Part shown: piece by piece, positions 15,966-24,090 of the stretch
Numbering within the stretch: the first letter of the stretch is position 1
Layout of the letters: every line of letters begins with the position of its first letter
Source of the DNA: Levilactobacillus paucivorans
Lineage (GTDB): Bacteria > Bacillota > Bacilli > Lactobacillales > Lactobacillaceae
Direction: 5' to 3'
Assembly (NCBI RefSeq): GCF_001437125.1
Contig: NZ_JQCA01000024.1
Location: 1-64,000, forward strand
Length of the DNA: 64,000 bases
Position numbers and translations under genes: made by a program
The notes under the pieces: generated by a model
The model's input: the letters and a program-made list of their open reading frames with translations, nothing else
Told to the model about the DNA's origin: nothing
Databases searched by the model: none

Positions 15966-17735
15966 TTATTCCTTGAATTGAATCTTGACGTAGTCGCGGT
16001 ACAGCGGCAATTTGTCCATCAATTCTTGATGGTTCCCATTTCCACTAACGTGACCATTTTCGATAAAGTAAATGTTGTCGGCATCCACGATAGTACTCAG
16101 TCGATGCGCGATAATCAAGGTTGTCCGCCCCTTCATCAACTCGCCGAGTGCCTGTTGAACCATGGCTTCGGATTCGGAATCCAGGCTGGCCGTGGCTTCA
16201 TCCAAGAGGAGAATCTTAGGATCGCGGAGGAAGGCGCGAGCAATCGCCAAACGTTGGCGTTGCCCTCCACTGACCTTGACCCCACGTTCACCAACCTGGG
16301 TGTCCAGACCAGCTGACATGTTGTGCACAAACTCATCGGCTGACGCTAATTTCAAGACGTGCCACAGCTCGTCATCTGAATAGCTGCGATCGGCGCCGTA
16401 GGTCAAGTTGTGACGAATGGTTCCCGCCATAATTGCGGAATCCTGACTGACATAACCAATCTGGGAGCGCCAATCGCTGAGGTTAAAGTCGTTAACGTCC
16501 TCGCCACCAATCGTCACTCGACCATTCTGTGGGCGATAGTAACGTTCGATAAGGCCGAAGATCGTAGACTTCCCACCGCCAGAAGGTCCGGCAAAGGCCA
16601 CCACCGTATTCGGTTCTGCGGTGAAGTTCACATCGTGGAGGACCGGTTGCCCGTCATCCTCATAGGCAAAGTCCACGTGTTCCATGGCTAAGGCCTGATC
16701 GGTAACGGATTGGGTTGGTCCTTGTGCCAATAATTCTTCCGGTTCGGCCAACAGTTCACGAACGCGAGCCGTTGAGCCACTAGCCTTCGCCGTATCGGTG
16801 AAGAACCGCGCCAACGTCCCCGCGGGTCCAATGATTTGGAACAGATACATCAGGAATGAGAACATCATGCCTAGACTCATAGTCCCGGCAGAAACTCGTA
16901 CGGCCGCGTAAGCCAAGACCCCCACGAAGACGGCCAACATGCTCGCGGTCATGGCTGGACCGGCAATAGAGTCGTAGATGGCTTCCTTGAGGCCAATCTG
17001 ATACAAATCCTGAATTTGGGCGGAACCCGTTTGTGTTTCGTAATGTTCGGCGTTGGAAGACTTCACCAAGCGAATCTCACTCAGCGTTTCATCGGTCTGC
17101 CCACTGAAGGTGGCCATGGCATCTTGCCGTTGCCGACCAATCTTCCGAGATTTAATCATGATTGGAAACATGACTAACATCACCAGTGGTACCGCGACAA
17201 ACATGATCATCGTCATCCGCCAGTCCATCAGGAGCATGATGACCAAGGCCCCTGCCAACTGTAGCAACGACGTAACCATTTGCGGAAACGAGTTGGCCAA
17301 GAGATTCTTGATTTGCATGGTGTCGTTGACCAGTCGAGAAGTCATCTCACCCGTCTTGACGTTGTCAAAATAACTCACACGGAGCCGGATTAACTTCTGC
17401 CACAGCGTTTCTCGTAAACGGGCCACGACATTTTCACCGAAGAATCCCAGTAAGGCCCCTGACCCGGCACTGACTAGGGCACTCACAATAAATAACGCGA
17501 TAACCATAATCAATAGCGGCTGGTTCATCGCATGTCCCAGCCCGTTAATCAAGGACTGGGCTAACTTTGGCACGGCCAGTTGCGCGCCGGTCGCCAGCAT
17601 CCCTAGGAATAGACCTACCCACAGTTGCCAGTACTTCGGCTTGGTTTGGCGAATCAACGCCAAGAAGCCCTTAAAATCAAATTTCTCTGCGGACCGTTTC
17701 CCAGCGGTCCGCGGTGTTGCTAATCTGTGTTCCAT
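15966..17735 (-). CDS. LmrA/BmrA-type multidrug ABC exporter half-transporter
   Basis: A 589-residue fused transporter acting as a homodimer in the membrane. Six membrane helices occupy about residues 35-320, followed by an ATPase with Walker A GPSGGGKST, Q-loop IGYVSQD, signature VSGGQRQRLAIARAF, Walker B ILLLDEATASLD and the switch His in AHRLST. It resembles the L. lactis LmrA drug and lipid exporter. It sits 25 bp after a MarR gene in the same operon, which is the classic repressor-pump arrangement. Start ATG 17735 has GGAGG. Confidence 0.93.
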   Translation of the reverse strand: MEHRLATPRTAGKRSAEKFDFKGFLALIRQTKPKYWQLWVGLFLGMLATGAQLAVPKLAQSLINGLGHAMNQPLLIMVIALFIVSALVSAGSGALLGFFGENVVARLRETLWQKLIRLRVSYFDNVKTGEMTSRLVNDTMQIKNLLANSFPQMVTSLLQLAGALVIMLLMDWRMTMIMFVAVPLVMLVMFPIMIKSRKIGRQRQDAMATFSGQTDETLSEIRLVKSSNAEHYETQTGSAQIQDLYQIGLKEAIYDSIAGPAMTASMLAVFVGVLAYAAVRVSAGTMSLGMMFSFLMYLFQIIGPAGTLARFFTDTAKASGSTARVRELLAEPEELLAQGPTQSVTDQALAMEHVDFAYEDDGQPVLHDVNFTAEPNTVVAFAGPSGGGKSTIFGLIERYYRPQNGRVTIGGEDVNDFNLSDWRSQIGYVSQDSAIMAGTIRHNLTYGADRSYSDDELWHVLKLASADEFVHNMSAGLDTQVGERGVKVSGGQRQRLAIARAFLRDPKILLLDEATASLDSESEAMVQQALGELMKGRTTLIIAHRLSTIVDADNIYFIENGHVSGNGNHQELMDKLPLYRDYVKIQFKE

Positions 17736-17760
17736 CTCTTATGCCTCCGGTGAATCAAAA

Positions 17761-18270
17761 TTAGAAGCGGGGGCGGCCCATCCCATGGTGGGGCCAGCCG
17801 TGTCCGCGTTGCATGAAGTCATCCCAATCCAGATCAGCAATCTGGTGATTTAACTTCGTTAGTAGTTCTTCAAGTTGTGTCTGTTCGGCCGCCGTTAAGC
17901 CGCCAAATAATTGATCGGCGACTTCATGGCTACGCTCGTCATATTGGGCAAATAAATCGCGTCCACGGTCACTCAAACGAACGATCACGGCCCGCTTATC
18001 CGTGGCACTCGGCACGCGTTCAACGAATCCGGCGTCCACCAACCGGCTGATCGTGGCGCTGACCGAACTGGGACGAATGTCCAAAATCTCAGCAATCTCC
18101 GCGTTAGTCAAGCCATCTGGCGATTGGGCCAAAATCTTTAGCAGGCGTCCTTGTCCCCGATGACCGCCCCGGCCACCCATTCCAGGATGTGGACCGACTG
18201 CCATTAGGAACATGCGATTTGTCATCAATTTCCCAAAACTCTGAAGTAAGTCGCGACTTTCGTCTGTCAT
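17761..18270 (-). CDS. MarR-family repressor of the exporter operon
   Basis: A 169-residue MarR winged-helix regulator: LLKILAQSPDGLTNAEIAEILDIRPSSVSATISRLVDAGFVERVPSATDKRAVIVRLSDRGRDLF is the full DNA-binding core with the wing. It has His/Gly-rich tails (GPHPGMGGRGGHRGQGR near residue 28; GHGWPHHGMGRPRF at the C-terminus), unusual for MarR and possibly metal-binding or flexible. It is first in the operon with the exporter, and its promoter is embedded in an inverted repeat, so it is likely autorepressed. Confidence 0.92.
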   Translation of the reverse strand: MTDESRDLLQSFGKLMTNRMFLMAVGPHPGMGGRGGHRGQGRLLKILAQSPDGLTNAEIAEILDIRPSSVSATISRLVDAGFVERVPSATDKRAVIVRLSDRGRDLFAQYDERSHEVADQLFGGLTAAEQTQLEELLTKLNHQIADLDWDDFMQRGHGWPHHGMGRPRF

Positions 18271-18301
18271 ATCAAATTCCTCCTGTTTTCTTGATGGGAT
18301 A

Positions 18302-18344
18302 AGATTAGCACCTTAGTTAGCTTTTGTAAACTAAAACTAACTAA
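18302..18344 (-). promoter_or_regulatory. Promoter and MarR operator
   Basis: Minus strand -35 TTTACA (18325-18330), 17-bp spacer, -10 TAATCT (18302-18307). The arms TTAGTTAG (18313-18320) and CTAACTAA (18337-18344) are exact complements flanking the -35, which is the expected place for a repressor. Confidence 0.6.
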
Positions 18345-18345
18345 A

Positions 18346-18568
18346 AACTAACCAATTATTTTATTTCAGCTGAAGAGTACTTGTGTGAATCCCTTTGTTG
18401 ACACGGCTTTTCAACGTTAAAATCAATTTTTAAAAAAGAGCAACTTGGACGTCTATTTAACCATTCAGCAGACCAAAAAACTCGTAAAGTCTCACCAATC
18501 TAAATTTTCCTATTACTCTTACTAACGAAATTCACCCGAATTTTTTCGCATAAAATCGTCAATTAGAC
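18346..18568. other. Intergenic AT-rich stretch, no gene seen
   Basis: About 220 bp without a supported reading frame. It holds a 33-nt motif at 18518-18550 that recurs at 47345-47377 (27 of 33 positions equal, no gaps). Confidence 0.5.
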
Positions 18569-18612
18569 AAAAAAATCGACCAGACCCCCTAAAAGGATCT
18601 AGCCGATACCTA
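18569..18612 (-). terminator. Terminator of the Phd-like gene
   Basis: Imperfect 11-bp stem (TCGGCTAGATCC with GGTCTGGTCGA) followed by T7 on the minus strand. Confidence 0.55.
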
Positions 18613-18673
18613 TTTTCAAAAAATTAATCTAAGCTGCTTGGGATACAACGCCAGTCGCCAAACTCTTAGTCAG

Positions 18674-18925
18674 TCAGCCATGCGTTCTGCGCCACTTGAG
18701 ATTATCATGCTGTTCCGTAGCGGCGACTTGTGTCGTCACTTGCGAAGCACTATTCGAGACCGATTGGGAACGTTTAGAGGCACCGTCCCAGCCATCCAAT
18801 TGTACCATCACACACTTTGCGGAACCATTCTTGGTAAATACGAGCGGTTGACCATCCATTAACGTATTGATCACCCGTTGAAACCGATCGTGTAGACTCA
18901 TTGTGGGTCTCGAAATTCTCATCAT
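18674..18925 (-). CDS. Orphan Phd/YefM-like antitoxin
   Basis: An 83-residue protein. Residues 9-47 (SLHDRFQRVINTLMDGQP then LVFTKNGSAKCVMVQLDGWD) follow the Phd/YefM N-terminal pattern, in which a helix is followed by G-P-hydrophobic-T-NG and a strand ending in acidic W/Y-D. The C-terminal part is polar and low-complexity, as in antitoxin toxin-binding tails. AAGGTGG lies 9 nt before ATG 18925. No toxin gene is adjacent, so it is an orphan antitoxin or a DNA-binding derivative. Confidence 0.6.
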   Translation of the reverse strand: MMRISRPTMSLHDRFQRVINTLMDGQPLVFTKNGSAKCVMVQLDGWDGASKRSQSVSNSASQVTTQVAATEQHDNLKWRRTHG

Positions 18926-19037
18926 GTTGCATCGCCACCTTTTGGGTCACTATACCACAGACCACCCCCGATGGAAAGCGAATTCAGGAATTTTTTACCA
19001 CCCAATTTAAATTGGGTCGTTGACCCGCATAACCCCG

Positions 19038-19394
19038 CTATTTTGCTTGACCCACCGCAAAGTAATTTCCTTCGGGATCACGGAAATTAAAGGCGCGCGT
19101 GCCATTGTTATCAACGATATCGCCGGCCGTTATCAGGCGATCATGCAAGGCCTCAAAATCCTTAGTGAAGAACATGAGAGATGGCGTACTCCCTAAAACT
19201 TCTGGTGAGTATTGCCGAACGTAAGCCTTGCTGAAAAATGACAACTCCGCCCCCGGTGCAATAGTGATAACGATGTTATTGGACTCGTCAGACAGGACAT
19301 TCACTTCAACTACCGTTGCCCCGAGGTTATCTTGCCACCACTGGGCCGTCTCTTCCACATCATCGACATACAACATTGTCCGCATCTTTTCCAT
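19038..19394 (-). CDS. VOC family (glyoxalase/bleomycin-resistance fold) protein
   Basis: A 118-residue single vicinal-oxygen-chelate domain: MLYVDDVEETAQWWQDNLG is the first beta-alpha-beta unit, and DRLITAGDI...FNFRDPEGNYFAVGQ is the usual closing strand. Such proteins bind metals or sequester small molecules, but substrate cannot be assigned. I take ATG 19394 rather than GTG 19403, on ribosome-site spacing. Stand-alone gene. Confidence 0.82.
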   Translation of the reverse strand: MEKMRTMLYVDDVEETAQWWQDNLGATVVEVNVLSDESNNIVITIAPGAELSFFSKAYVRQYSPEVLGSTPSLMFFTKDFEALHDRLITAGDIVDNNGTRAFNFRDPEGNYFAVGQAK

Positions 19395-19490
19395 CGTCGT
19401 CACCCCATAATTTAGTTGTTATCCACATCCTACCACGCTACTTAATTAAAGCAATTCAAAATTTAGCTGGCTATTCTGTTAAATGTCGCG

Positions 19491-19602
19491 TATGATAGGC
19501 AATGCAGGTTTGCACCTGCCCAGTTGCTCTGTACATTCCAGATGCATCCTATGGATCAACTGGTTGCTCTCATCTCGGATTGATGAGGGCATTTTTTGTG
19601 TC
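19491..19602 (+). ncRNA. Candidate small RNA with three hairpins
   Basis: Downstream of a -10-like TATGAT (19491-19496) lie three elements: hairpin GCAGGT-TTGC-ACCTGC (19504-19519), a long-range pairing CCAGTTG / CAACTGG, and a terminator with stem TGCTCTCATC / GATGAGGGCA followed by T6. It is between two genes that both run on the minus strand, so the plus-strand terminator serves no other gene. No -35 is convincing. I cannot match it to a named RNA family. Confidence 0.5.
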
Positions 19603-19623
19603 TAAATTTGTCAGAAAATAAAA

Positions 19624-19661
19624 CGGGAGTTGACCAAGCGGCCAGCTCCCGTTTTTTTAAT
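19624..19661 (-). terminator. Terminator of the ABC permease operon
   Basis: Stem CGGGAGTTGACC / GGCCAGCTCCCG with flanking A and T runs (AAAACGGGAG...CTCCCGTTTTTTT). Confidence 0.75.
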
Positions 19662-20447
19662 TTAATTTGGTACCGTTTCGACCCACTTCTTTAGCAGGAA
19701 GACACTGGCAGCCGATTCGATGACAATCACCAAAACCATGCCAGCGATGGGCAACCAGAGGTTCATCAGGCCACCGCCAATTGAAAACGAACTCGTGACC
19801 TTCGAGAACAAGACAATCAGGAAGGCTGCGACCCGCACAACGAGGAAGATAACCACGATGTAGAGCACGAAGTTCACCAGCCGCTTGCTAGCACTTGGCA
19901 GGAAGTTCGAGGTCGCACTGACCACCAGGTGAACGAAGGTAATCGTCGTCCACATCAGGATAAGCACAACCAACAGGAGTAAGGCAATAATCATGGCCAC
20001 CTTGGCAATGTCCCAAGGACTATTGGGTCCCAGGTCTACCGGATGGGCACTGAAGATACTACCCATGTCCTTCCGTAACGCATTCCAGCCAATGCCGATG
20101 CCGGCCAGATGCAGAAGGACTTCAACGCCCACTATGTAAAAGAACATCACGAATGATGATAGTAGGTTGCCCAGGTACAAGCGGGTCTCCTCCACTGGAA
20201 TCAGCCGAAAGGTATCTTGCGTGTAGGCCTGTTCCGAACGTCGGGCGATCAGGTAAAACCCAACCACGTAGGTTACGCCGGCCCAACTGCTGACGGCCTG
20301 AAGTAAGCTGGTGGTGGATAGCGTCCCCGTGATCAGAATCCACACCAGACTTACTGCAATGGCAATCAATTGAATTAAAAGTAGTAAATTTGCCTCACGG
20401 AATTTGCTCCGTGTCAGGACTTTGAAAATCCGCCCAAAGCTAGTCAT
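19662..20447 (-). CDS. ABC transporter permease, ABC-2-like
   Basis: A 261-residue membrane protein with six hydrophobic helices and a basic N-terminus (FGRIFKVLTRSKFREA). Start ATG 20447 overlaps the 3' end of the ATPase gene in another frame and has AAGGGGAACG upstream; the longer open frame is rejected. It is the membrane partner of the ATPase at 20440-21150. GntR(YtrA)-ATPase-permease operons are usually linked to cell-wall stress or antimicrobial peptides, but the substrate here is unknown. Confidence 0.8.
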   Translation of the reverse strand: MTSFGRIFKVLTRSKFREANLLLLIQLIAIAVSLVWILITGTLSTTSLLQAVSSWAGVTYVVGFYLIARRSEQAYTQDTFRLIPVEETRLYLGNLLSSFVMFFYIVGVEVLLHLAGIGIGWNALRKDMGSIFSAHPVDLGPNSPWDIAKVAMIIALLLLVVLILMWTTITFVHLVVSATSNFLPSASKRLVNFVLYIVVIFLVVRVAAFLIVLFSKVTSSFSIGGGLMNLWLPIAGMVLVIVIESAASVFLLKKWVETVPN

Positions 20448-21150
20448 AGTCGTTCCCCTTTTCGTATAAACTCTCGTAGTAGGCTTCAATCCCCACATCA
20501 TACTTCTCCCGAATCGTGTCAGTCGCTTCATGGGTAAAGATCGTTTGGTCCTTAACGACTACGATTTCATCCAGAATGGCCGCAACCTCTGAGACGTAGT
20601 GGTCACTGATAACCATGATGGCATCGTCTGGCTTCCACTGGAGAATACTGTTGATAATCCGCTTACGACTCATGCTGTCGATCCCGCTGAAGGGTTCGTC
20701 CAACAAGTAAAGGTCCGTGCGCCGTGAGAGGGTCAGCGCGATGATCAGCTTCTCCTTCATCCCCTTGGAGAGGCTCGTCAACTTCAGCGAGCCATCAATC
20801 TGTAAGAAGGTTTCCATATCTTGGTAACGCTGAAAATCAAAGTCCCCATAAACGTCGCGATAGAAACGTACAACCTGATCAACGCGAGTTTCACGGGCAA
20901 ATCCCCGTAATTGTTCCGTGAAACTCACGTGTTGTTTCCGATCGCCAACCACCGTGGCGTCATTAATGGCGATTGTGCCTTTCCCCTTGGCACTCCCCGT
21001 AATGAGCCGCATCAGGGTCGTCTTACCGGCCCCATTTTCCCCTAACAAACCAATGATCTTGCCCGGCGTGATGGTCAGGTCAACGTCGTGAAGAATCGTC
21101 TTCATGCCGTGTCGGTACTGCACGCCCTGTAAAGTTAATCCTACAGTCAT
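20440..21150 (-). CDS. ABC transporter ATP-binding protein
   Basis: A 236-residue ATPase: Walker A GENGAGKTT, signature-like LSKGMKEKLIIALTLS (SKGM in place of SGGQ, common in this CcmA/YtrB-like subfamily), Walker B LYLLDEPFSGID and switch His in VISDHYVSE. Its ATG overlaps the stop of the upstream GntR gene by 4 bp, and its stop overlaps the permease start, so the three are translationally coupled. Confidence 0.92.
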   Translation of the reverse strand: MTVGLTLQGVQYRHGMKTILHDVDLTITPGKIIGLLGENGAGKTTLMRLITGSAKGKGTIAINDATVVGDRKQHVSFTEQLRGFARETRVDQVVRFYRDVYGDFDFQRYQDMETFLQIDGSLKLTSLSKGMKEKLIIALTLSRRTDLYLLDEPFSGIDSMSRKRIINSILQWKPDDAIMVISDHYVSEVAAILDEIVVVKDQTIFTHEATDTIREKYDVGIEAYYESLYEKGNDYD

Positions 21151-21518
21151 TCCACGTTCCCCCTCTGTGTCATGTAGTGCTTAAGACTGTTTAGAATCTC
21201 TTCGTCACTCAAGTTCAAGGCGTGAAGCTGTTGATAAGCTCGCGCCACCTGTTCCGTAATCAATTGGGTTTTTAAATCTGTAATCTTGGTTTCATCCATC
21301 GTCACAAAATTCCCCTTACCTCGTTTAGAGTCAATTATCCCCGCCGCAATCATCTCACTCAACGCGCGTTGAACCGTATTAACGTTGGCCGTCACGTCCA
21401 GCGCCAGCTGTCGAACTGATGGCAGCTTCTCGCCCGGCTGTAACGTCCCCATGATGATCTCGTGATAAATGTTGGTCTTAATCTGATAATAGATTGGAAT
21501 CTTATCGTCGAAATGCAT
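21147..21518 (-). CDS. GntR-family repressor, YtrA subfamily
   Basis: A 123-residue regulator with the compact YtrA architecture: N-terminal winged helix (IPIYYQIKTNIYHEIIMGTLQPGEKLPSVRQLALDVTANVNTVQRALSEM, then IIDSKRGKGNFV) and a short C-terminal dimer helix rather than a large effector domain. Start ATG 21518 follows GAGGTGGG. It heads the ABC operon and probably represses it through the inverted repeat at 21535-21558. Confidence 0.92.
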   Translation of the reverse strand: MHFDDKIPIYYQIKTNIYHEIIMGTLQPGEKLPSVRQLALDVTANVNTVQRALSEMIAAGIIDSKRGKGNFVTMDETKITDLKTQLITEQVARAYQQLHALNLSDEEILNSLKHYMTQRGNVE

Positions 21519-21534
21519 ATCGTCCCACCTCACT

Positions 21535-21590
21535 AGTGTTCTATTTCTCTATTACACTATTACTATAACATCACCCTGGGGTATTAGCAA
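21535..21590 (-). promoter_or_regulatory. Promoter and YtrA-type operator of the GntR-ABC operon
   Basis: Minus strand -35 TTGCTA (21585-21590), 17-bp spacer, -10 TATAGT (21562-21567). Just downstream, AGTGT...ACACT arms (21535-21558) match the known AGTGTA-type YtrA operator shape. Confidence 0.65.
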
Positions 21591-21655
21591 CCCCCGTTGA
21601 CTTCTTTTTCTGTATCCGGCACACTTAACTTAACTCAAACGGAGGAGACGTTTTG

Positions 21656-22371
21656 ATGACTTGGTTACTGATTTTGACTTTTGGCCTCTTAGCCGGCCTG
21701 GTTCAGGGCCTGACTGGCTTTGGATCCGCGATTATTATGATGATTGTGCTACCAGTGGTGATGCCGATCGCTCAGGGAGCTGGGGTGGCGACTTTGATCA
21801 TGGCGGCCAGTGTGGTCACCTTGACCATTCGCTATCGTCATGACATTCATTTACGACGTGTCATCCTGCCTTTCATCGTCTACGCGGCCATGGCCACCTG
21901 GTCCGTTCATCTGGGACAGCACTTGGACCTTCAACTCCTCCGCCACTTGTTAGGGATGCTGTTGGTCGCGTTAGCCCTCTACTTCACCCTGGCACCCAAA
22001 GCCGGTAGCCATCCTTATCCACTGTTCGTCGCGATTGGGTTCATGCTCATCTCAGGCTTCTTCAATGGCCTCTTCGGGATCGGCGGCCCACTGATGGCGC
22101 TGTACTTCTTAACCCTCTCGTCAACAACCGAAGAATACGTGGCAACGGTCCAGACCTTCTTCCTAATTGATATTTTTTACATCACAACCCTACGCATTAG
22201 TCAGGGCATTCTCACTGTCAGCAACATTCCTGCTATCTTGATCGGCATGTAGGTGCACTCGTTGGCACGGTCATTGCCGCCCACCTACTCAATCGCTTGA
22301 ATATGTCCGCCGTGAAACGGTTGATTTACCTGTTCATTGGATTGAGCGGACTGTACTATCTCTTTTTATAA
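21656..22371 (+). pseudogene. Frameshifted TSUP (TauE/SafE) family exporter
   Basis: A membrane protein of the TSUP family (sulfite/organosulfonate or other anion export). The frame from ATG 21656 (GGAGGAG upstream) starts with the repeat signature AGLVQGLTGFGSA and has the second one, GFFNGLFGIGGPLMALY, but stops at 22250-22252 after IPAILIGM. The missing end continues in another frame at once: VGALVGTVIAAHLLNRL, then about 24 more residues to a TAA at 22369. Loss of one base near 22248 (ATGGTAGG to ATGTAGG) would explain it. The last one to two helices are lost, so the protein is probably inactive unless this is a sequencing error. Confidence 0.8.
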
Positions 22372-22442
22372 AGAGTGGGGCACCAGGTGGTTAACCGGAG
22401 CCTGTTGTCTAGTGACGCACGTTTCAACTAGATAACCTGATA

Positions 22443-22496
22443 CGAAAAAAGTTTGGAATAAATTGAGAGCTAACTCAATTTATTCCAAACTTTTTT
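22443..22496. terminator. Bidirectional terminator
   Basis: A 22-bp near-perfect stem (AAAAGTTTGGAATAAATTGAG and complement) with A6 and T6 flanks, between the convergent TSUP pseudogene and the GPP34-like gene. It overlaps the latter's stop codon by two bases. Confidence 0.92.
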
Positions 22497-23163
22497 AGCT
22501 CAACCAGCTGTCCATCCAAAACTTCTTTGCCTGAATAACCGCGCCCACAGTCGCTGCCAACTGTTGCGTCGCTTTAAGGCCGGAGTTGGTAGCCAATCGA
22601 TCAGCAAATACTGCCTCCAAACTGGGCAATTCACGGTCACTGATAAGCCAATGTAACGCGTCCTGTTGGGCCAAGATCAACCAGAGATTGACCAAGCCTG
22701 GGTTGTCTTGTCGCTCACGAATCGTCGCAATCAACTCATCGAGGACCCGCTGACGGCTGGCCGGTTGGGGCACTGCGATCACATGCGGCTTCAGGTTGTT
22801 TTGAAAGACTTGTGGGGTGACGTCTCCTTGTTTCTGGAGTTTTGCCATGATGCCATCGTATAGTGCATTGGCAATCGTCCAACTGGTCACCAATTTTAGC
22901 GAGTCTTCTGCTGTCTCGGCTTTGGGTAAATCTGTCAGTAACCGATCACACAGCGGTTTCAAGAATTGGGGCTGGGTCGTCAGAATCTCTGACTCTGCCA
23001 ATGCCAATCGGCCGTCCACTATCCGTAACCCACCCTGTTGAAGCAGATCAAGGACTGCCCCAAAGACAAAATAGGCCTGTGTCGTGAAGCGCGTTCGCAG
23101 GACCGGCTTCTGCCCAATATGTTCGGTAACCAATAAGTAATCTTCCGCTGTGGTTAATGCCAT
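22495..23163 (-). CDS. GPP34/GOLPH3-like protein (tentative)
   Basis: A 222-residue soluble, mostly helical protein. The order AYFVFGAVLDLLQQGGLRIVDGRLAL, then RQRVLDELIATIRE and LWLILAQQDALHWLI, follows the GPP34 pattern (GA.LlDL...g.i.l.dgrl; R..ll..l; L..L...ll). Eukaryotic GOLPH3 binds PI4P at the Golgi; bacterial relatives have no settled role. I could be mistaken: the similarity is in pattern, not in unique residues. Monocistronic, start ATG 23163 with AGGAGACG. Confidence 0.5.
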   Translation of the reverse strand: MALTTAEDYLLVTEHIGQKPVLRTRFTTQAYFVFGAVLDLLQQGGLRIVDGRLALAESEILTTQPQFLKPLCDRLLTDLPKAETAEDSLKLVTSWTIANALYDGIMAKLQKQGDVTPQVFQNNLKPHVIAVPQPASRQRVLDELIATIRERQDNPGLVNLWLILAQQDALHWLISDRELPSLEAVFADRLATNSGLKATQQLAATVGAVIQAKKFWMDSWLS

Positions 23164-23247
23164 CCAATCGTCTCCTATTCAGGTGTTAATTGTGGGTCAG
23201 TATACCACTGGCGACTGAATCGTAACAGGTGAATCTGTGGCACTTAA

Positions 23248-23288
23248 AAAGCGATTGGCCAGGAGTTAGTCACGGCCAATCGCTTCAC
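23248..23288 (-). terminator. Terminator of the glutathione peroxidase gene
   Basis: 12-bp perfect stem AAGCGATTGGCC / GGCCAATCGCTT; T's follow on the minus strand. Confidence 0.85.
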
Positions 23289-23313
23289 ACATATTCCGTT
23301 AATTTATCAATCT

Positions 23314-23796
23314 TTAGTCTTCCGCGACATTACCTAATGCGGCAATAATCGTTGGTTCCAAACTTTCTGGTGGCGTCCCTGGGGCGAAGCGTCCCAAGAC
23401 TTCACCGTCACGCCCTACGAGGAACTTAGTGAAGTTCCATTCGATTGGACCGTGGCCGGCTTGAGACTTCAGATACGTGTACAAACCGTCTTCACCCTCA
23501 CCGTTGACCTTAACGTGCTTGGTCATCGGGAAGGTCACACCAAAGTGCATTTGGCAGAAGTTGTGGGTCGCTTCATCGGAGTCGAGTTCTTGGTTGAATT
23601 GATTGGAAGGCAGACCCAGGACTTCAAATCCCTTGTCCTTGTACTGCTTGTAAAGGGCTTCCAGGCCAGTTAATTGCGGCGTGAACCCACATTTGCTGGC
23701 GGTGTTCACAATCAGAACAACCTTCCCCTTGTAATCGTTAAAATCAATGGGCTGGTTACTCATTTCGGTTTCTGTGAAATCGTAAACTGTCGTCAT
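23314..23796 (-). CDS. Glutathione peroxidase family (thiol peroxidase)
   Basis: A 160-residue peroxidase reducing H2O2 or lipid hydroperoxides. Conserved elements are VLIVNTASKCGFTPQ with peroxidatic Cys36, LGLPSNQF with Gln66, and IEWNFTKFLV with the catalytic Trp-Asn. Cysteine replaces selenocysteine, as in other bacterial members, which usually use thioredoxin rather than glutathione. Transcribed alone. Confidence 0.95.
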   Translation of the reverse strand: MTTVYDFTETEMSNQPIDFNDYKGKVVLIVNTASKCGFTPQLTGLEALYKQYKDKGFEVLGLPSNQFNQELDSDEATHNFCQMHFGVTFPMTKHVKVNGEGEDGLYTYLKSQAGHGPIEWNFTKFLVGRDGEVLGRFAPGTPPESLEPTIIAALGNVAED

Positions 23797-24090
23797 TTTC
23801 TCCCATCCTTTCGGTAATTTCGCTGCTATTCAGCGGTGGGGGTAGTCAAAATCCGTTAACAACTGACACTATCATACAACAGTTACCGAAATTCTGCCTT
23901 CAATCTGCTTGTTCGAAAAGGAACAGCAGCGCTGGTGATCGCGCTAGTAAGTTTGTATAGTCAACCAATATATATTTAAATCATTTTGTGTTACTATCAA
24001 TAGTATAGTAAACGTGACTTCGATTGGTAAGCATACTAGGACTAGGATACTAGGTTTCACCCAACCGATAGTCTGACAGGAGCAATTCAC

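Noticed and set aside
22388..22436. Hairpin TTGTCTAGT/ACTAGATAA after the TSUP pseudogene
   Set aside because: A strong terminator follows directly; this is most likely an incidental 3'-UTR fold without further copies in the window.
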